A stretch of DNA of 64,000 nt from Methylopila capsulata (GCF_016907975.1 NZ_JAFBCY010000001.1:806001-870000); one strand, 5' to 3'; shown: positions 45,632 to 55,279, counted from the first letter of the stretch. Made by a program: numbers and translations. Notes: generated from the sequence alone by a model not told the origin.

Positions 45632-46170
45632 CGCAGAAGCCCCGGGTTCTGACGCAGGAAGTCGGTGATGTTCAACGGCTGGCCGACCTTCGGCGTCGCC
45701 GGCTTCTGCGGCGCCGGGCGGTTGACGGGCGCCCTCAGCTGCGAGGTCGGCTTGACCGCGATCGTGGTCTTCTTCGCCGGCGCGGCCGCCGCCTTCTTGG
45801 CTTCGCCCGACGCGTCGGTCGCGAGGCTCGTGTCGGCGCCCATGAGGCCGAGCGCCTCCAGCTTGTGTCCGATCTCGTCGACCGGCGCCGGGCGATCCGG
45901 CAGGGACGCCACGGTGAGGGTCTGGCCCTGGCGCAGCGGCTTCAGCTCGAGGTGGCGTTCGGCGAAGGCCTGGATGCGGTCAGGGCGCGCGAGAAAGGAC
46001 CACTCGGCCTTCAGCACCGCGATCGTGTCCTTCTCCTGCGCGATCTGGCGCTTGAGCTTGGCGACGTGCTCGGAGTGCATCGTGGCGTCGTATTTGATGC
46101 GGTAGACGGTGACCGCCGCGCCGACGAGCGCCAGCACCGCGACCACGTTGAGCACGCGGGCGATCTTCAC
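45628..46170 (-). CDS. ftsL: Cell division protein FtsL
   Basis: A 180-residue bitopic protein: short cytoplasmic tail, membrane helix (about 4-23), then a leucine-zipper-like coiled coil (about 30-75; [20 protein letters not shown]). A long Ala/Pro/Lys-rich C-terminal extension (about 115-180) is characteristic of alphaproteobacteria. Identification rests on topology and position between rsmH and ftsI, both overlapping it by four bases. Confidence 0.92.
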   Translation of the reverse strand: MKIARVLNVVAVLALVGAAVTVYRIKYDATMHSEHVAKLKRQIAQEKDTIAVLKAEWSFLARPDRIQAFAERHLELKPLRQGQTLTVASLPDRPAPVDEIGHKLEALGLMGADTSLATDASGEAKKAAAAPAKKTTIAVKPTSQLRAPVNRPAPQKPATPKVGQPLNITDFLRQNPGLLR

Positions 46171-47207
46171 GAGCCGGCTCCTTCAAGTCCGCCGAGCGGC
46201 AGACGCGGCACGCCGAAGGCGAAGGCGTCGCCCCCGCGCGCCGACGCCTCGGTGCGGACGGCGGCGCGCAGCCGCGCGGACCGCGCGCGCGGGTTGGTCT
46301 CGACCTCCTCGTCGGAGGGCTTCACGACCCCGCGCGACAGCGCCTGGAACGTCGCGGGCGGGACGGTGGCGGCCGGCATGTGACGCGAGCCGCCGGGAAC
46401 CGTGCGCGTGCGGTCGGCGAGGAAGGTCTTGACGATGCGGTCCTCGAGCGAGTGGAACGCCACGACGACCAGCCGGCCGCCAGGGTTCAGCCGGCTCTCG
46501 GCCGCGAACAGCGCGCGGCCGAGTTCGCCGAGTTCGTCGTTCACCGCGATGCGCAGCGCCTGGAAGGTGCGGGTGGCGGCGTGGATGCCGTCGTAGGATT
46601 TGCCCAGAACGCCCTCGACCACGTCGGCGAGACGCAGCGTCGTCGTGATCGGCTCGGTCTCGCGCGCGGCGCAGATGCCGCGGGCGACCGCGCCGGCGCG
46701 GCGCTCCTCGCCCAGCGTCCGGAGCACGGCGGCGAGCTCCTTGTCGTCGAGTTCGGCCACGAGGTCGGCGGCGCTCGGGCCCTCGCCGCCCATGCGCATG
46801 TCGAGCGGGCCGTCGTTGCGGAAGGAGAAGCCGCGCGCGGCCTGGTCGAGCTGCATCGAGGAGACGCCGACGTCGAGCACCACGCCGTCGATCCCGTCGA
46901 GGCCGAGCTGGTCCAGCACGTGCGACAGATTGGAGAAGCGGTCCTCGACCAGCGTCAGCCGGCCCTTGAATTCGGAGACCATGGCGTAGCCGGCGGCGAT
47001 CGCCGTCGGGTCGCGGTCGGTCGCGATCACGCGGCAGTCGGCGGCCTCGAGGATCGCGCGGGTGTAGCCGCCGGCGCCGAAGGTGCCGTCGAGATAGGTT
47101 TCGCCGTCCTTGGGCGCGAGCGAGGCCAGAACCTCGGGCAGCATCACGGGAAGGTGCGGACGGGCGTCCGCAGGATCGCGCTCCGGGCGGCGGTCGCGGC
47201 GGGCCAT
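46167..47207 (-). CDS. rsmH: 16S rRNA (cytosine(1402)-N(4))-methyltransferase
   Basis: A 346-residue SAM-dependent methyltransferase (MraW). Motifs: [31 protein letters not shown] (SAM site, about 39-54), [20 protein letters not shown] and [16 protein letters not shown]. The start overlaps the mraZ stop by one base (TGATG). The open frame continues upstream through mraZ, but that extension is a shadow. Confidence 0.97.
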   Translation of the reverse strand: MARRDRRPERDPADARPHLPVMLPEVLASLAPKDGETYLDGTFGAGGYTRAILEAADCRVIATDRDPTAIAAGYAMVSEFKGRLTLVEDRFSNLSHVLDQLGLDGIDGVVLDVGVSSMQLDQAARGFSFRNDGPLDMRMGGEGPSAADLVAELDDKELAAVLRTLGEERRAGAVARGICAARETEPITTTLRLADVVEGVLGKSYDGIHAATRTFQALRIAVNDELGELGRALFAAESRLNPGGRLVVVAFHSLEDRIVKTFLADRTRTVPGGSRHMPAATVPPATFQALSRGVVKPSDEEVETNPRARSARLRAAVRTEASARGGDAFAFGVPRLPLGGLEGAGS

Positions 47208-47677
47208 CACGACGCCGGCTCCAGCGGCGGCGTCGGCGCGCCGAGCCGGCGCTTCAGGCCGCGCACGGTCTCCCGGGCGCTTGCGAGATGCGCCTGGAAG
47301 CTCTCCGGCTCCCAGATCTGAAACTTCCGCCCCTGCCCCACGAAGGTCACCTGATCCTTGATCCCGGCATAGGTCTTCAGGCTCTCGGTGAGGATGACGC
47401 GTCCCTCCCCGTCCGCCTTCAGCACCTCGCTCGTGCCCAGCAGCGCCGTCGCCAGGCTGTCCCGCTCGTCGGAATAGAGCGACAGCGTCTCCAGCAGGCG
47501 GTCGATGTCCGACAACAGCGCGTTGCCGCCCGCGTCGAGCGCCGCGAGGTCCAGAGAGGGATGCACGTAAAGCCCTTCGAAGCCGTCGCGCGCCAGCACC
47601 GCCCGGAACGGCGCGGGGATCGACACCCTGCCCTTCGCATCCAGGCGATTGGTGAAATTGGACACGAAGCGGTCCAT
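47207..47677 (-). CDS. mraZ: Transcriptional regulator MraZ
   Basis: A 156-residue MraZ with two AbrB-like repeats (about 1-75 and 76-145). It begins [20 protein letters not shown], and the second repeat carries [18 protein letters not shown]. MraZ proteins form rings that bind TGGGN repeats in their own promoter and repress the dcw operon. Such a triplet occurs at 47842-47866. The start at 47677 matches the family; an ATG 12 bases upstream is also possible. First gene of the dcw run. Confidence 0.96.
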   Translation of the reverse strand: MDRFVSNFTNRLDAKGRVSIPAPFRAVLARDGFEGLYVHPSLDLAALDAGGNALLSDIDRLLETLSLYSDERDSLATALLGTSEVLKADGEGRVILTESLKTYAGIKDQVTFVGQGRKFQIWEPESFQAHLASARETVRGLKRRLGAPTPPLEPAS

Positions 47678-48141
47678 AGCCCCCCACATCGCCGCGGAAG
47701 GCGGCGCTCCGACCGCCCTCGCCTGAAACCTCAGGCGAAAGCCGCACGTCTCCAGCCGCGCGCGCAGCGCGGAACGCTGCGACGCCGATCGCCGGGGATC
47801 CCCCGAGAGAACCTCCAGCCTGTCGCTTCGACGGGATGATTTGGGATATCATGGGGCCGTATGGGCGTCAACGAAACGGGGTTCGCGGCCCCGCTCGACG
47901 CGGCCCAGGACGCATCACCTGACAAGGGCCGCGTCGCGCCGGTACGCGACGCCGTCAGTAGAACTTCCTTAGGGTTAAGAACCCGTTGCGCACCGTCGTT
48001 CGTCGGCCGCCGTTGGTCGTTCTGATCAGACGAAAATGTAAGATGACGACGCGCGGACGCGGACATCGCCGGCGGGCGCGGGGCTCCGCGGGCGCGAATC
48101 GCCCAGCGGAGCCGCTCGAGCGCTCGCTGCGGGAGGCGGAA
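47678..48141 (-). promoter_or_regulatory. dcw leader and promoter region
   Basis: The 464 bases between rnpB and mraZ hold no gene. They contain an 8-bp hairpin at 47719-47738 (TCGCCTGA and TCAGGCGA around AACC) about 42 bases before mraZ, the candidate MraZ operator at 47842-47866, a small inverted repeat GGGTT-AAG-AACCC at 47972-47984, and an AT-richer stretch around 47955-48050. The transcription start of the dcw run should lie between these. Confidence 0.5.
47842..47866 (+). promoter_or_regulatory. Candidate MraZ operator (three TGGGN repeats)
   Basis: TGGGA, TGGGG and TGGGC occur in a row, each separated by exactly five bases, giving 10-bp periodicity. This matches the MraZ operator described for E. 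coli. They read on the plus strand, opposite to mraZ, and lie 165-190 bases before the mraZ start. Confidence 0.6.
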
Positions 48142-48556
<415 letters not shown>

Positions 48557-48617
48557 GCCCTTGTGGGCGGCGACGTCGCCGGGGTCAAGCCGAGGGTCGG
48601 AACGACGCCAGCCGGGC

Positions 48618-49574
48618 TCAGGACTTCGGCTGAGCGGCCGCCGCATCCGCCGTCTGGCGGCCCGAGGCCGGAACGCCCTCGGCCATGAAGCGCTTGACCT
48701 TGGCGCAGTAGACCGCGCCGGCGCGGGTGACGCCGCGGACGCCGTGGCCACCCTGGTACTTCGACACCGCCGCGCAGGTGTTGCCGCCGGACTTGGCGAC
48801 CGCGCCCGCAAGGTACTTCATGCCGTAGGTCAGGTTGTTGCGCGGTTCGTAGAGCGCCTGCCGGCTGCCGCGGAAGCCCATGCCCTTGGCGGTCTGGTAG
48901 CTCAGCTGCATCAGGCCGATGTAGCCGCCCCGGCCGGTGGCGTTCGGGCGATAGCGCGACTCCACCTTGACGACCGCATGGGCGAGCGCGGGGCTGACGC
49001 CCTGGGCGCGGGCCATGGCGGTGACCATGGAGGGGATCGAGCCGGTCGGCAGGTTCGCCGCCGACGCCTCGGCGCCGGGCTTCGGCGCGTCGGGAAGCTC
49101 GACGTCGCGCTGGAGAGCGACGGTGTCGGTCTTGGCGGCGAGCGCCGCCGTGCGACGGGCCTTGCGGGACCTGAAGGCCTGACGCGTCTTGGCGACCTCG
49201 CGGGTCCGCGCCTGCCGGACTGCTTTGCGTGAGGCCTTGCGGGTCTCGTTCGCCGCAGGCGCCGCGGCGGCCTGGGCCGGAATGGGCGCCGCGACCCGCA
49301 TGGGAAGGCCGCCGCCCTTGGAGGGCGAGCCCGCCGAGCGGGCGGAGGTGAAGGCGGCCGCGCCGGCCGCCACGGGCGCAGGAGCGGCTTTTGCGGGAAC
49401 GTTCGCGTTAACCGAACGTTTAGATGTCGTTATCGTTGAGGAAGTGGAATTACGGACGTCTTGAGACTTGGTGGATTGGCTCGCCCCCCGGGCAAGTCGT
49501 TCAGAAACCGGCGCAGCGTTGGCCGAGGCGACGGTCGCCGCAAAGATGGCGGCGACAAGCGTCGTCTTACGCAT
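48618..49574 (-). CDS. Lytic transglycosylase (SLT domain), exported
   Basis: A 318-residue protein with a signal peptide (about 1-20), a low-complexity Ala/Ser/Lys/Arg-rich middle (25-160) and a C-terminal SLT domain (about 183-300). The catalytic glutamate is Glu205 in VKVESRYRPN, followed by GYIGLMQLSYQTAKGMG and NLTYGMKYLAG. It would cleave the glycan backbone of murein with anhydro-sugar formation. The Arg/Lys-rich linker may bind the wall. It stands alone between rnpB and the amidase gene. Confidence 0.92.
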   Translation of the reverse strand: MRKTTLVAAIFAATVASANAAPVSERLARGASQSTKSQDVRNSTSSTITTSKRSVNANVPAKAAPAPVAAGAAAFTSARSAGSPSKGGGLPMRVAAPIPAQAAAAPAANETRKASRKAVRQARTREVAKTRQAFRSRKARRTAALAAKTDTVALQRDVELPDAPKPGAEASAANLPTGSIPSMVTAMARAQGVSPALAHAVVKVESRYRPNATGRGGYIGLMQLSYQTAKGMGFRGSRQALYEPRNNLTYGMKYLAGAVAKSGGNTCAAVSKYQGGHGVRGVTRAGAVYCAKVKRFMAEGVPASGRQTADAAAAQPKS

Positions 49575-49693
49575 ATGCTTACTCCCCTATGCGTTTCGCA
49601 TGGGGGAACCTAAAGCAGTGCGAACATGACCTCGGCTCGACCGGGGCGCGTTCGCTTCTTGACGGTGGTGTGACGAGACTGAGGCGGGGCAGC

Positions 49694-50455
49694 TCAGCGC
49701 GCCGGGAGTCGCCGCAGCAGGTTGCGCAGCGTGCGGGACGTGGAAAAATCCGCGATTCCATCGACGCGGGCGGGTCGGAAATGCCGCTGGAAGGCGCGCA
49801 CGACGGCCAGCATGGTCTCGCCGTAGAACCCGTCGATCTCGAGCCCATAGCCATAGAGACTGAGCAGAGTCTGGAGCTGTTCGACCGGCTCGCCCTCGTC
49901 GCCGGGCCCCAGCGCCGTGGTGTTCTCGATCGGCGTCGGCGTGACCCAATGACCGACCCCCGCCGCCGCAAGTCGGCCCCACGGAAATTTCTCTCCCGGA
50001 TCGTCCTTGCGCAGCGGCGCGACGTCGGAATGCGCCAATACGCGCTCCGGTTGAATCCCCCGGCGTGCGGTAATGTCGCGGGCGAGTTCAATCACGGCCG
50101 CGATCTGTTCCGGTGGAAAGTCGGGATAGCCGTGATCGTGGCCGGGATTGGCGATTTCAACGCCGATCGACCGCGAATTGACGTCGGTCTCGTCCTCCCA
50201 CGACGACCGACCGGCATGCCAGGCGCGCCGCTCCTCGGGCACGAGCTGCAGGATGCGGCCGTCCTCGACCACCACGTAGTGGCACGACACGCCGCTGTCG
50301 GCCGCGCACAGCTTCGCGCAGGCGGCCTCGGTCGAGGCCATGCCGGTGTAGTGCAGCAACAGGATGTCCGGCTCGCGCCCGTCCCGGCGCTCGTCGTGGT
50401 TCGCGGCCGGACGCACCTCAGCGACCAGCGGGCTGTCGGGCGGAAAGACGGTCAT
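49694..50455 (-). CDS. N-acetylmuramoyl-L-alanine amidase with peptidoglycan-binding domain
   Basis: A 253-residue zinc amidase of the amidase_2 type (AmpD/AmiD-like). Likely zinc ligands are His35 (LLLHYTG) and the histidine of LAHSDVAPLRKDDPGEKFPW; AWHAG lies between. The C-terminal 70 residues form a peptidoglycan-binding domain (YGLEIDGFYGETMLAVVRAF). No signal peptide is visible, so it probably acts on cytoplasmic muropeptides like AmpD, though AmiD-like export cannot be excluded. It overlaps the DnaJ-domain gene by four bases. Confidence 0.9.
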   Translation of the reverse strand: MTVFPPDSPLVAEVRPAANHDERRDGREPDILLLHYTGMASTEAACAKLCAADSGVSCHYVVVEDGRILQLVPEERRAWHAGRSSWEDETDVNSRSIGVEIANPGHDHGYPDFPPEQIAAVIELARDITARRGIQPERVLAHSDVAPLRKDDPGEKFPWGRLAAAGVGHWVTPTPIENTTALGPGDEGEPVEQLQTLLSLYGYGLEIDGFYGETMLAVVRAFQRHFRPARVDGIADFSTSRTLRNLLRRLPAR

Positions 50456-51189
50456 GCGAGCCCCCGTTCGCGCCGGATCATGTCCCAGGCGGCGTTGGCG
50501 GCGGCGAGCTTCTCGGTCGCGATCCGCACCGCCTCTTCGGGAAGACCGCGCGCGATCGCCCGGTCGGGGTGGGTCTCGGCCACCAGCGCCCGGTGCCGGC
50601 GCTTGAGGTCGTCGTCGCTCGCGGCGGGGTCGGCTCCGAGGATGGCGTAGGGATCGGCGACCGGAAGCTTCATGTGGCGGGCGAGCGCGCGCCGGAGCCG
50701 CGCCGCGTCCAGCTTGAAGATCGCGCCGACCTCGATCAGGTAGGCGGCCTCCGCCTCGTGCACGGCCCCGTCCGCGGCCGCGATCTGCGCGAGGCCCGAG
50801 AGCACGTCCTCGAGCGTCGCCGGATCGTCCGCGAACAGACCGGCGAGCTGGCCGGCGTAGGCGTCGAAGCCCGCGACGTCCTGCTTCGCGAGGTCGAACA
50901 GCTGGCCGACGCGCTTCAGGTCGCTCTCCTGGATGGAGAACACGCGGCGGAACGCCTCCACCTCCACGCAGGCGACCACGCCGTCCGCCTTCGCCATCTT
51001 GGCCGCGAGCGCGATCACGCCCACGGTGAAGGCGACCTCGCGCTTCTCGAGGTCGCGGGCGGCGATCGCCTCCGGGTCGGTCTCGCGATCGATGAGAAAA
51101 TGGCCGGCGACCGCGCCCGCCAAGGCGCCGAGCGGTCCGCCGAGCGCGAGCCCCGCCGCCGCTCCGCCGATCTTGCCCCAAAACCACAT
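50452..51189 (-). CDS. djlA: TerB- and DnaJ-domain protein, DjlA-like
   Basis: A 245-residue protein with an N-terminal glycine/alanine-rich membrane segment (about 5-30), a TerB-like helical domain (about 52-165) and a C-terminal J domain with the HPD motif at residues 207-209 (ETHPDRAIARG). Such proteins recruit DnaK at the inner membrane and are linked to envelope stress signalling. The start at 51189 (MWFWGKIGG) is the family start; the longer frame overlaps panB's promoter. Same transcript as the amidase. Confidence 0.88.
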   Translation of the reverse strand: MWFWGKIGGAAAGLALGGPLGALAGAVAGHFLIDRETDPEAIAARDLEKREVAFTVGVIALAAKMAKADGVVACVEVEAFRRVFSIQESDLKRVGQLFDLAKQDVAGFDAYAGQLAGLFADDPATLEDVLSGLAQIAAADGAVHEAEAAYLIEVGAIFKLDAARLRRALARHMKLPVADPYAILGADPAASDDDLKRRHRALVAETHPDRAIARGLPEEAVRIATEKLAAANAAWDMIRRERGLA

Positions 51190-51407
51190 CGCCGCCGCTC
51201 CTGATTCGGGGCGCGACTGTAGCCGCCCGCCTCCGACGACGCGAACCTCGCCCACAGCGGGGGCTTGAGCCGCAATTTTGTGCGTGGGGATGATAAAGAA
51301 CTGGAACAATCGGCCGGATGCGACCAAATCTCCGTCACAGCCGGCCCGCGACCCGCAGGGGACCCGCCGGCCGCAGGCGGCCCGGGCCGCCCGGAGGACC
51401 GAACGCC

Positions 51408-52268
51408 ATGAGCGCACACGCACGACCGCCCGTCACCGCGCCCGCCGCCAAGCCCGTCACCGTCGCCGCCATCCGCGCGGCGAAGAGCGCGACGCCGCTC
51501 GTCTGCCTCACCGCCTACACCACGCCGGTGGCCGAGGCGCTGGACGAGGCCTCCGACCTGCTGCTCGTCGGCGACAGCCTCGGCATGGTGGTCTACGGCC
51601 TGCCCAGCACGATCCCGGTCACGCTCGACATGATGATCGCCCATGGCGCCGCCGTCGTGCGCGGCGCGCGGCATGCGCTCGTCGTGGTCGACCTGCCCTT
51701 CGGCGCCTATCAGGAAAGCCCGGCGCAGGCCTTCCGCAACGCCGCCCGCATCCTGGCCGAGACCGGCTGCGGCGCCGTGAAGCTCGAGGGCGGCGCGGTG
51801 ATGGCCGAGACCATCGCCTTCCTCACCCAGCGCGGGATCCCCGTGCTCGCGCACATCGGCCTGCAGCCGCAGTCCGTGAACGCCCTCGGCGGCTACGCCG
51901 CCCGCGGCAAGCTCGCGGCCGAGGCGGAGACCATCCTCGCCGACGCCCGCGCGGTGACCGACGCGGGCGCCTTCGCGGTCGTGGTCGAGGGCGTCGTCGC
52001 TCCTCTTGCGGCCCGCATCACCGAGACCATCCGGGTGCCGACCATCGGCATCGGCGCCTCCGCCGAGTGCGACGGCCAGATCCTGGTCACCGACGACATG
52101 ATGGGCGTCACCTTCGGCCACGTGCCGAAGTTCGTGCGGAAGTACGCGGACGTGGGCGCGACCATGAAGGCGGCGGCCGAGTCTTACGCCGCCGACGTCC
52201 GCGCCCGCCGTTTCCCGGCGGAGGAGCATCTCTACGGGATGCCGAAGCCGAAGATCGCGGCGGGGTGA
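51408..52268 (+). CDS. panB: 3-methyl-2-oxobutanoate hydroxymethyltransferase
   Basis: A 286-residue PanB that transfers a hydroxymethyl group from methylene-tetrahydrofolate to 2-oxoisovalerate, the first step of pantothenate and CoA synthesis. Motifs: [32 protein letters not shown] with metal-binding Asp, VKLEGG, and [14 protein letters not shown]. The start at 51408 is preceded by GGAGG. No panC partner is in the window. Confidence 0.96.
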   Translation: MSAHARPPVTAPAAKPVTVAAIRAAKSATPLVCLTAYTTPVAEALDEASDLLLVGDSLGMVVYGLPSTIPVTLDMMIAHGAAVVRGARHALVVVDLPFGAYQESPAQAFRNAARILAETGCGAVKLEGGAVMAETIAFLTQRGIPVLAHIGLQPQSVNALGGYAARGKLAAEAETILADARAVTDAGAFAVVVEGVVAPLAARITETIRVPTIGIGASAECDGQILVTDDMMGVTFGHVPKFVRKYADVGATMKAAAESYAADVRARRFPAEEHLYGMPKPKIAAG

Positions 52269-52640
52269 TCAGCCATCGGGCGGGTCGCTTGCATCGACGG
52301 CGTCAGCAAGATGGCGCGAAGCGTCCATACGCTCGTGCAGAACGCGGACAACGACCGTGGTTTTCGCCCCCGCGTCGTCTTCCACCTGGCGGTAATACAG
52401 AACGTGCGCGGCTGAACTCCGTCGCCGCGCTGCGACGCCGAGAGCCAAGGACCTCAATCCCTGTCTGAGGTCGGACCGCTCCCGCGAGGACGGCCGAAAC
52501 GGGTCTTCCTCCAACAGAACGATCGCCCGCCGAAACAGGGCGAGATAACCCTCGAACTGCGCCTGTCCGAAACGGCGCGCCGTCTCAGACAGGATCGCTG
52601 CGACGTCCGCCTGCGCTTCCGTCGCGAACCTGACCGTCAA
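52269..52640 (-). CDS. parE: ParE/RelE-superfamily toxin
   Basis: A 123-residue type II toxin-antitoxin protein. The pattern VRFATEAQADVAAILSETAR, then LRSLALGVAARRRSSAAHVLYYRQVED, then VVVRVLHERMDASRHL is that of ParE, which poisons DNA gyrase. It appears to start with TTG in a 4-base overlap with the antitoxin gene; no ATG or GTG fits better. Its last codon abuts the end of the convergent panB. The toxin activity is inferred from family only. Confidence 0.85.
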   Translation of the reverse strand: MTVRFATEAQADVAAILSETARRFGQAQFEGYLALFRRAIVLLEEDPFRPSSRERSDLRQGLRSLALGVAARRRSSAAHVLYYRQVEDDAGAKTTVVVRVLHERMDASRHLADAVDASDPPDG

Positions 52641-52900
52641 GCCGCAGTCTCTTTAAGAACGGCCTGCGCGATCGCGTCGAGGTCGAGTTCCGAAAATTCG
52701 CCGCGGTCCGCTTGGCGCCAGCCCACGTCGATCGCCGCCCTCAGCGCCTCGATCTTCTCACGCTCGATCTCGCGCTCACGCTGGAGCAGGCGCAGCGCGT
52801 CCCGCACCAGTTCGCTGGCCGACGCGTAGTCGCCGCTGGCCACCTCGCGGGCGACGAAATCGGCCATCTTCGACGTGAGGCTGACGTTCATCGTGGGCAT
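52637..52900 (-). CDS. parD: ParD-family antitoxin
   Basis: An 87-residue ribbon-helix-helix protein. MNVSLTSKMADFVAREVASG with YASASELVRDALRLLQRERE is the ParD DNA-binding fold; the C-terminal part (IDVGWRQADRGEFSELD) wraps the toxin. The start at 52900 has GGAGCTCC upstream; a longer frame begins 45 bases earlier. It overlaps parE by four bases and should autoregulate the pair. Confidence 0.9.
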   Translation of the reverse strand: MPTMNVSLTSKMADFVAREVASGDYASASELVRDALRLLQREREIEREKIEALRAAIDVGWRQADRGEFSELDLDAIAQAVLKETAA

Positions 52901-52971
52901 GGCGGAGCTCCTCTCGGTCGGAGGAGAACTGTCGAGGCTTGGCAAAGTTTGTCAATGCCGCCGAAGCGCCG

Positions 52972-53811
52972 TCACTCGTCCGTCTGCCAGTCCGCCGGCG
53001 GCTCGGACACGTCCCCCCGGCGGCGCTGCGCGATCGAGCCGGTCGGGCCGTCGAAGCCCTTCGTCTCCGGCGCATAGCTCACGGCGGGCTCGTCGACCTG
53101 AGGGGCGAGCTGGGGCTCCGGCGGAAGCTCGGGCATCACCGGGGTGGGCCGGCAATAGGCGCGACGGCCCTCGGGGTCATGGCGGGCGAGATCGAGGTGC
53201 AGGTGGTTTTCGTGGTGCGCGTCGCTGCCGGGGCCGAGCACGGTCTTGAAGGCCCCGCAGGCGCCGGCGTGCGCCTCGCGCAGGAAGGCCTGGGCCTCCG
53301 GCGTTCCGCCGCGCCAGTCGCGCGCGATCGAAATCTCGCGGCCGTCGGCGAGGATGAAGGCGGAGATGTCGAGCGCGTTGCCGAAACCGTGCTCGGAGAG
53401 CTTCGCGCCGCGCTTGTTGTTGCGGGTGCGGCAGCCGAACGAGGCGGCGTTCTTGATCTCCACCACGGCCACGCCGAAACGGGCCTGCGCCGCCGGCTGC
53501 ACCGTGCGCACCATCCAGTCGTTCAGCACGGCCGTCATCGGGCAACCCAGCCGCGCCGCGGGTTGCACGCCGACGGAGCCGTCGGCCACCGCGTAGATGC
53601 GGAACGGATGTTCAAGCCCGCAGACGCCGGGACCGTCGATCTCGTCGATCGGCCGGGTGAAGTCCGTCGGCGTCACGAGCTTCGCCGCGAGGCACGCGGC
53701 CTCCACCTTGCCGCGCCAGGGCTCGCGCTCCTCGCCGCCGAAAAAGCCGCAGCCACTGAGCGCCGCAGCGACGCAGCCGAGAACGAAACCATGGGCGAAC
53801 CTGAAGCGCAT
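52972..53811 (-). CDS. Extensin-like family lipoprotein
   Basis: A 279-residue exported lipoprotein: signal with lipobox LSGC, acylated Cys21. The extensin-like domain (about 40-230) shows Ser139-Glu140-His141...Asp148 (LSEHGFGNALDIS) and His203/His205 (ENHLHLDL), the zinc-ligand pattern of LAS-type D-Ala-D-Ala peptidases. Four to six cysteines probably form disulfides. The proline-rich tail after residue 225 looks disordered. It may cleave or bind murein; the family's function is not firmly established. Confidence 0.88.
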   Translation of the reverse strand: MRFRFAHGFVLGCVAAALSGCGFFGGEEREPWRGKVEAACLAAKLVTPTDFTRPIDEIDGPGVCGLEHPFRIYAVADGSVGVQPAARLGCPMTAVLNDWMVRTVQPAAQARFGVAVVEIKNAASFGCRTRNNKRGAKLSEHGFGNALDISAFILADGREISIARDWRGGTPEAQAFLREAHAGACGAFKTVLGPGSDAHHENHLHLDLARHDPEGRRAYCRPTPVMPELPPEPQLAPQVDEPAVSYAPETKGFDGPTGSIAQRRRGDVSEPPADWQTDE

Positions 53812-53958
53812 GGCCGTTAAAATGCGACGGAGTTGGTTAAGGCGCGCTTGACGGACGCCCCCCGGCGCCGCGCCGCAGCGACGAATTCGTTAGGCGGCCG
53901 AACCTCAAAGGTGGATGCTTCGTTAACGAAGCGATCCTGACTCCCTATTGTCGAGGGA
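53812..53958. promoter_or_regulatory. Intergenic region with perfect 16-bp palindrome
   Basis: GCTTCGTTAACGAAGC at 53917-53932 is a perfect palindrome 26 bases before the small ORF at 53959. It lies where an operator or promoter element for that ORF would be expected. It could also form a short hairpin. Nothing else is evident. Confidence 0.4.
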
Positions 53959-54090
53959 ATGAATCGAGTTTATCTAGGCGCAACAGTGAATTTGGGGATT
54001 TCCCACATGGGCGTCGTGAAACGAGTCGACCTGATGGCGGCGCTGGCCGCCTTCGCCTTCCTCGGCGCCATCGTCATGGGCGTGTTCTGA
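53959..54090 (+). CDS. Putative 43-residue small membrane protein
   Basis: A short frame encoding 43 residues, ending in a single hydrophobic helix (DLMAALAAFAFLGAIVMGVF). An internal ATG at 54007, with GGGG nine bases before it, would give a 27-residue version consisting of a basic N-terminus (MGVVKRVD) and the helix. It is preceded by an AT-rich region with a perfect palindrome. I recognise no family. Coding status is plausible but unproven. Confidence 0.4.
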   Translation: MNRVYLGATVNLGISHMGVVKRVDLMAALAAFAFLGAIVMGVF

Positions 54091-54216
54091 CGGCGCGCGC
54101 CACGCGTTTGGACGCGGCGTTTCCTGGCGGGCGACGCGGCGTTCCGGCCATGACGTCGATGCGACCCACAGGGGCTGCCGTCCGCGGCGGCCCTTTTTCG
54201 TTCCACGGAGAGCTTC

Positions 54217-54819
54217 ATGGCTGACGCGCCCAAGACCCTTCGCGACCTGTCCGGCGCTTCGCCCCAACCGGCGTCCCTCGCCGACGCGACGCTGGTCGTG
54301 ATCGACGCCCAGAACGAGTATGTCGAAGGGCCGATCGCCCTGCCCGGCTCCGCGCCGGCGCTCGACGCGATCTCAGATCTCCTCGCGCAGGCCCGCGCGG
54401 CGGGAACGCCGGTCGTCCACCTCGTCCACCGGGCGCCGGCGGGCATCTTCGTCGAGGGCACAAAGGGGGCCGAGATCGCGGCGCAGGCCGCCCCGCAGGG
54501 CGACGAGCCGGTGTTTTCGAAGGGGCTGCCGAACGGCTTCACCAATCCGGAGTTCGGCCCCGCGCTGAAGGCGCTCGGCCGCAAAAACCTGATCCTCGTC
54601 GGGTTCATGACGCACATGTGCGTCGACTCCACCGCCCGCGCGGCGGTCGACCTCGGCTACGGCGTGACGATCGTGGAGAACGCGACCGCGACCCGCGCCC
54701 TGCCCGGCGCCGCCGGCAAGCCGGCCCGCTCGGCCGCCGAGGTCCACGACGGCGCCCTGGCGGGACTGGCCGACCTGTTCGCGGTTGTGGCGCCGGACGC
54801 GTCGGCGCTGGGCAGGTGA
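54217..54819 (+). CDS. Isochorismatase-family cysteine hydrolase
   Basis: A 200-residue hydrolase with the isochorismatase fold. The catalytic triad is Asp30 (LVVIDAQNEY), Lys102 (FSKGLPNGF) and Cys135 (GFMTHMCVDSTAR). Members hydrolyse small amides or vinyl ethers (nicotinamide, isochorismate, carbamoyl-sarcosine); the substrate here cannot be assigned. It stands alone, convergent with the YqeY gene. The start follows a GGAGAG site. Confidence 0.88.
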   Translation: MADAPKTLRDLSGASPQPASLADATLVVIDAQNEYVEGPIALPGSAPALDAISDLLAQARAAGTPVVHLVHRAPAGIFVEGTKGAEIAAQAAPQGDEPVFSKGLPNGFTNPEFGPALKALGRKNLILVGFMTHMCVDSTARAAVDLGYGVTIVENATATRALPGAAGKPARSAAEVHDGALAGLADLFAVVAPDASALGR

Positions 54820-54823
54820 CGCC

Positions 54824-55279
54824 TCACCCGCCGGTGAGCTTCGCCTTGATCACGCCGTTCGCCGCGGCGAAGTCCAGCGCGCCGGTGTGCTTGGCCTTCA
54901 GCACGCCCATGACCTTGCCCATGTCCTTCATGCTGGCCGCGCCGGTCTCGGCGATGGCGGCGTCGATCGCCGCTTCGGTCTCGGCCGCAGACATCTGCTG
55001 CGGCAGGAACTCCTGGATCACGGCGATCTCCGCCTTCTCCTTGGCGGCGAGCTCGGGGCGCGCGTTCTCCTCGTAGATCGAGGCGCTCTCCTGGCGCTGC
55101 TTGATCATCTTGGCGAGCAGCTGCTTCAGCTCGTCGTCGGTCGCGGTCCCGTGGCCCGCGCCGCGCGCTTCGATGTCGCGATCCTTGATGGCGGCGGAAA
55201 CCAGGCGCAGCGTGCCGGTGCGCTCCGCGTCCCGGGCCTTCATGCTGTCCTTCAGGGCCGCGTTGATCGCGTCGCGCAT
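54824..55279 (-). CDS. GatB/YqeY domain protein
   Basis: A 151-residue YqeY-type protein: an N-terminal helical part (MRDAINAALKDSMKARDAER) and a tail domain related to that of the amidotransferase GatB (MSAAETEAAIDAAIAETGA, then MKDMGKVMGVLKAKHTG). The role of free-standing YqeY is not settled; a link to tRNA or amidotransferase function is presumed. It is divergent from carA, an arrangement common in alphaproteobacteria. The start at 55279 fits the family. Confidence 0.93.
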   Translation of the reverse strand: MRDAINAALKDSMKARDAERTGTLRLVSAAIKDRDIEARGAGHGTATDDELKQLLAKMIKQRQESASIYEENARPELAAKEKAEIAVIQEFLPQQMSAAETEAAIDAAIAETGAASMKDMGKVMGVLKAKHTGALDFAAANGVIKAKLTGG

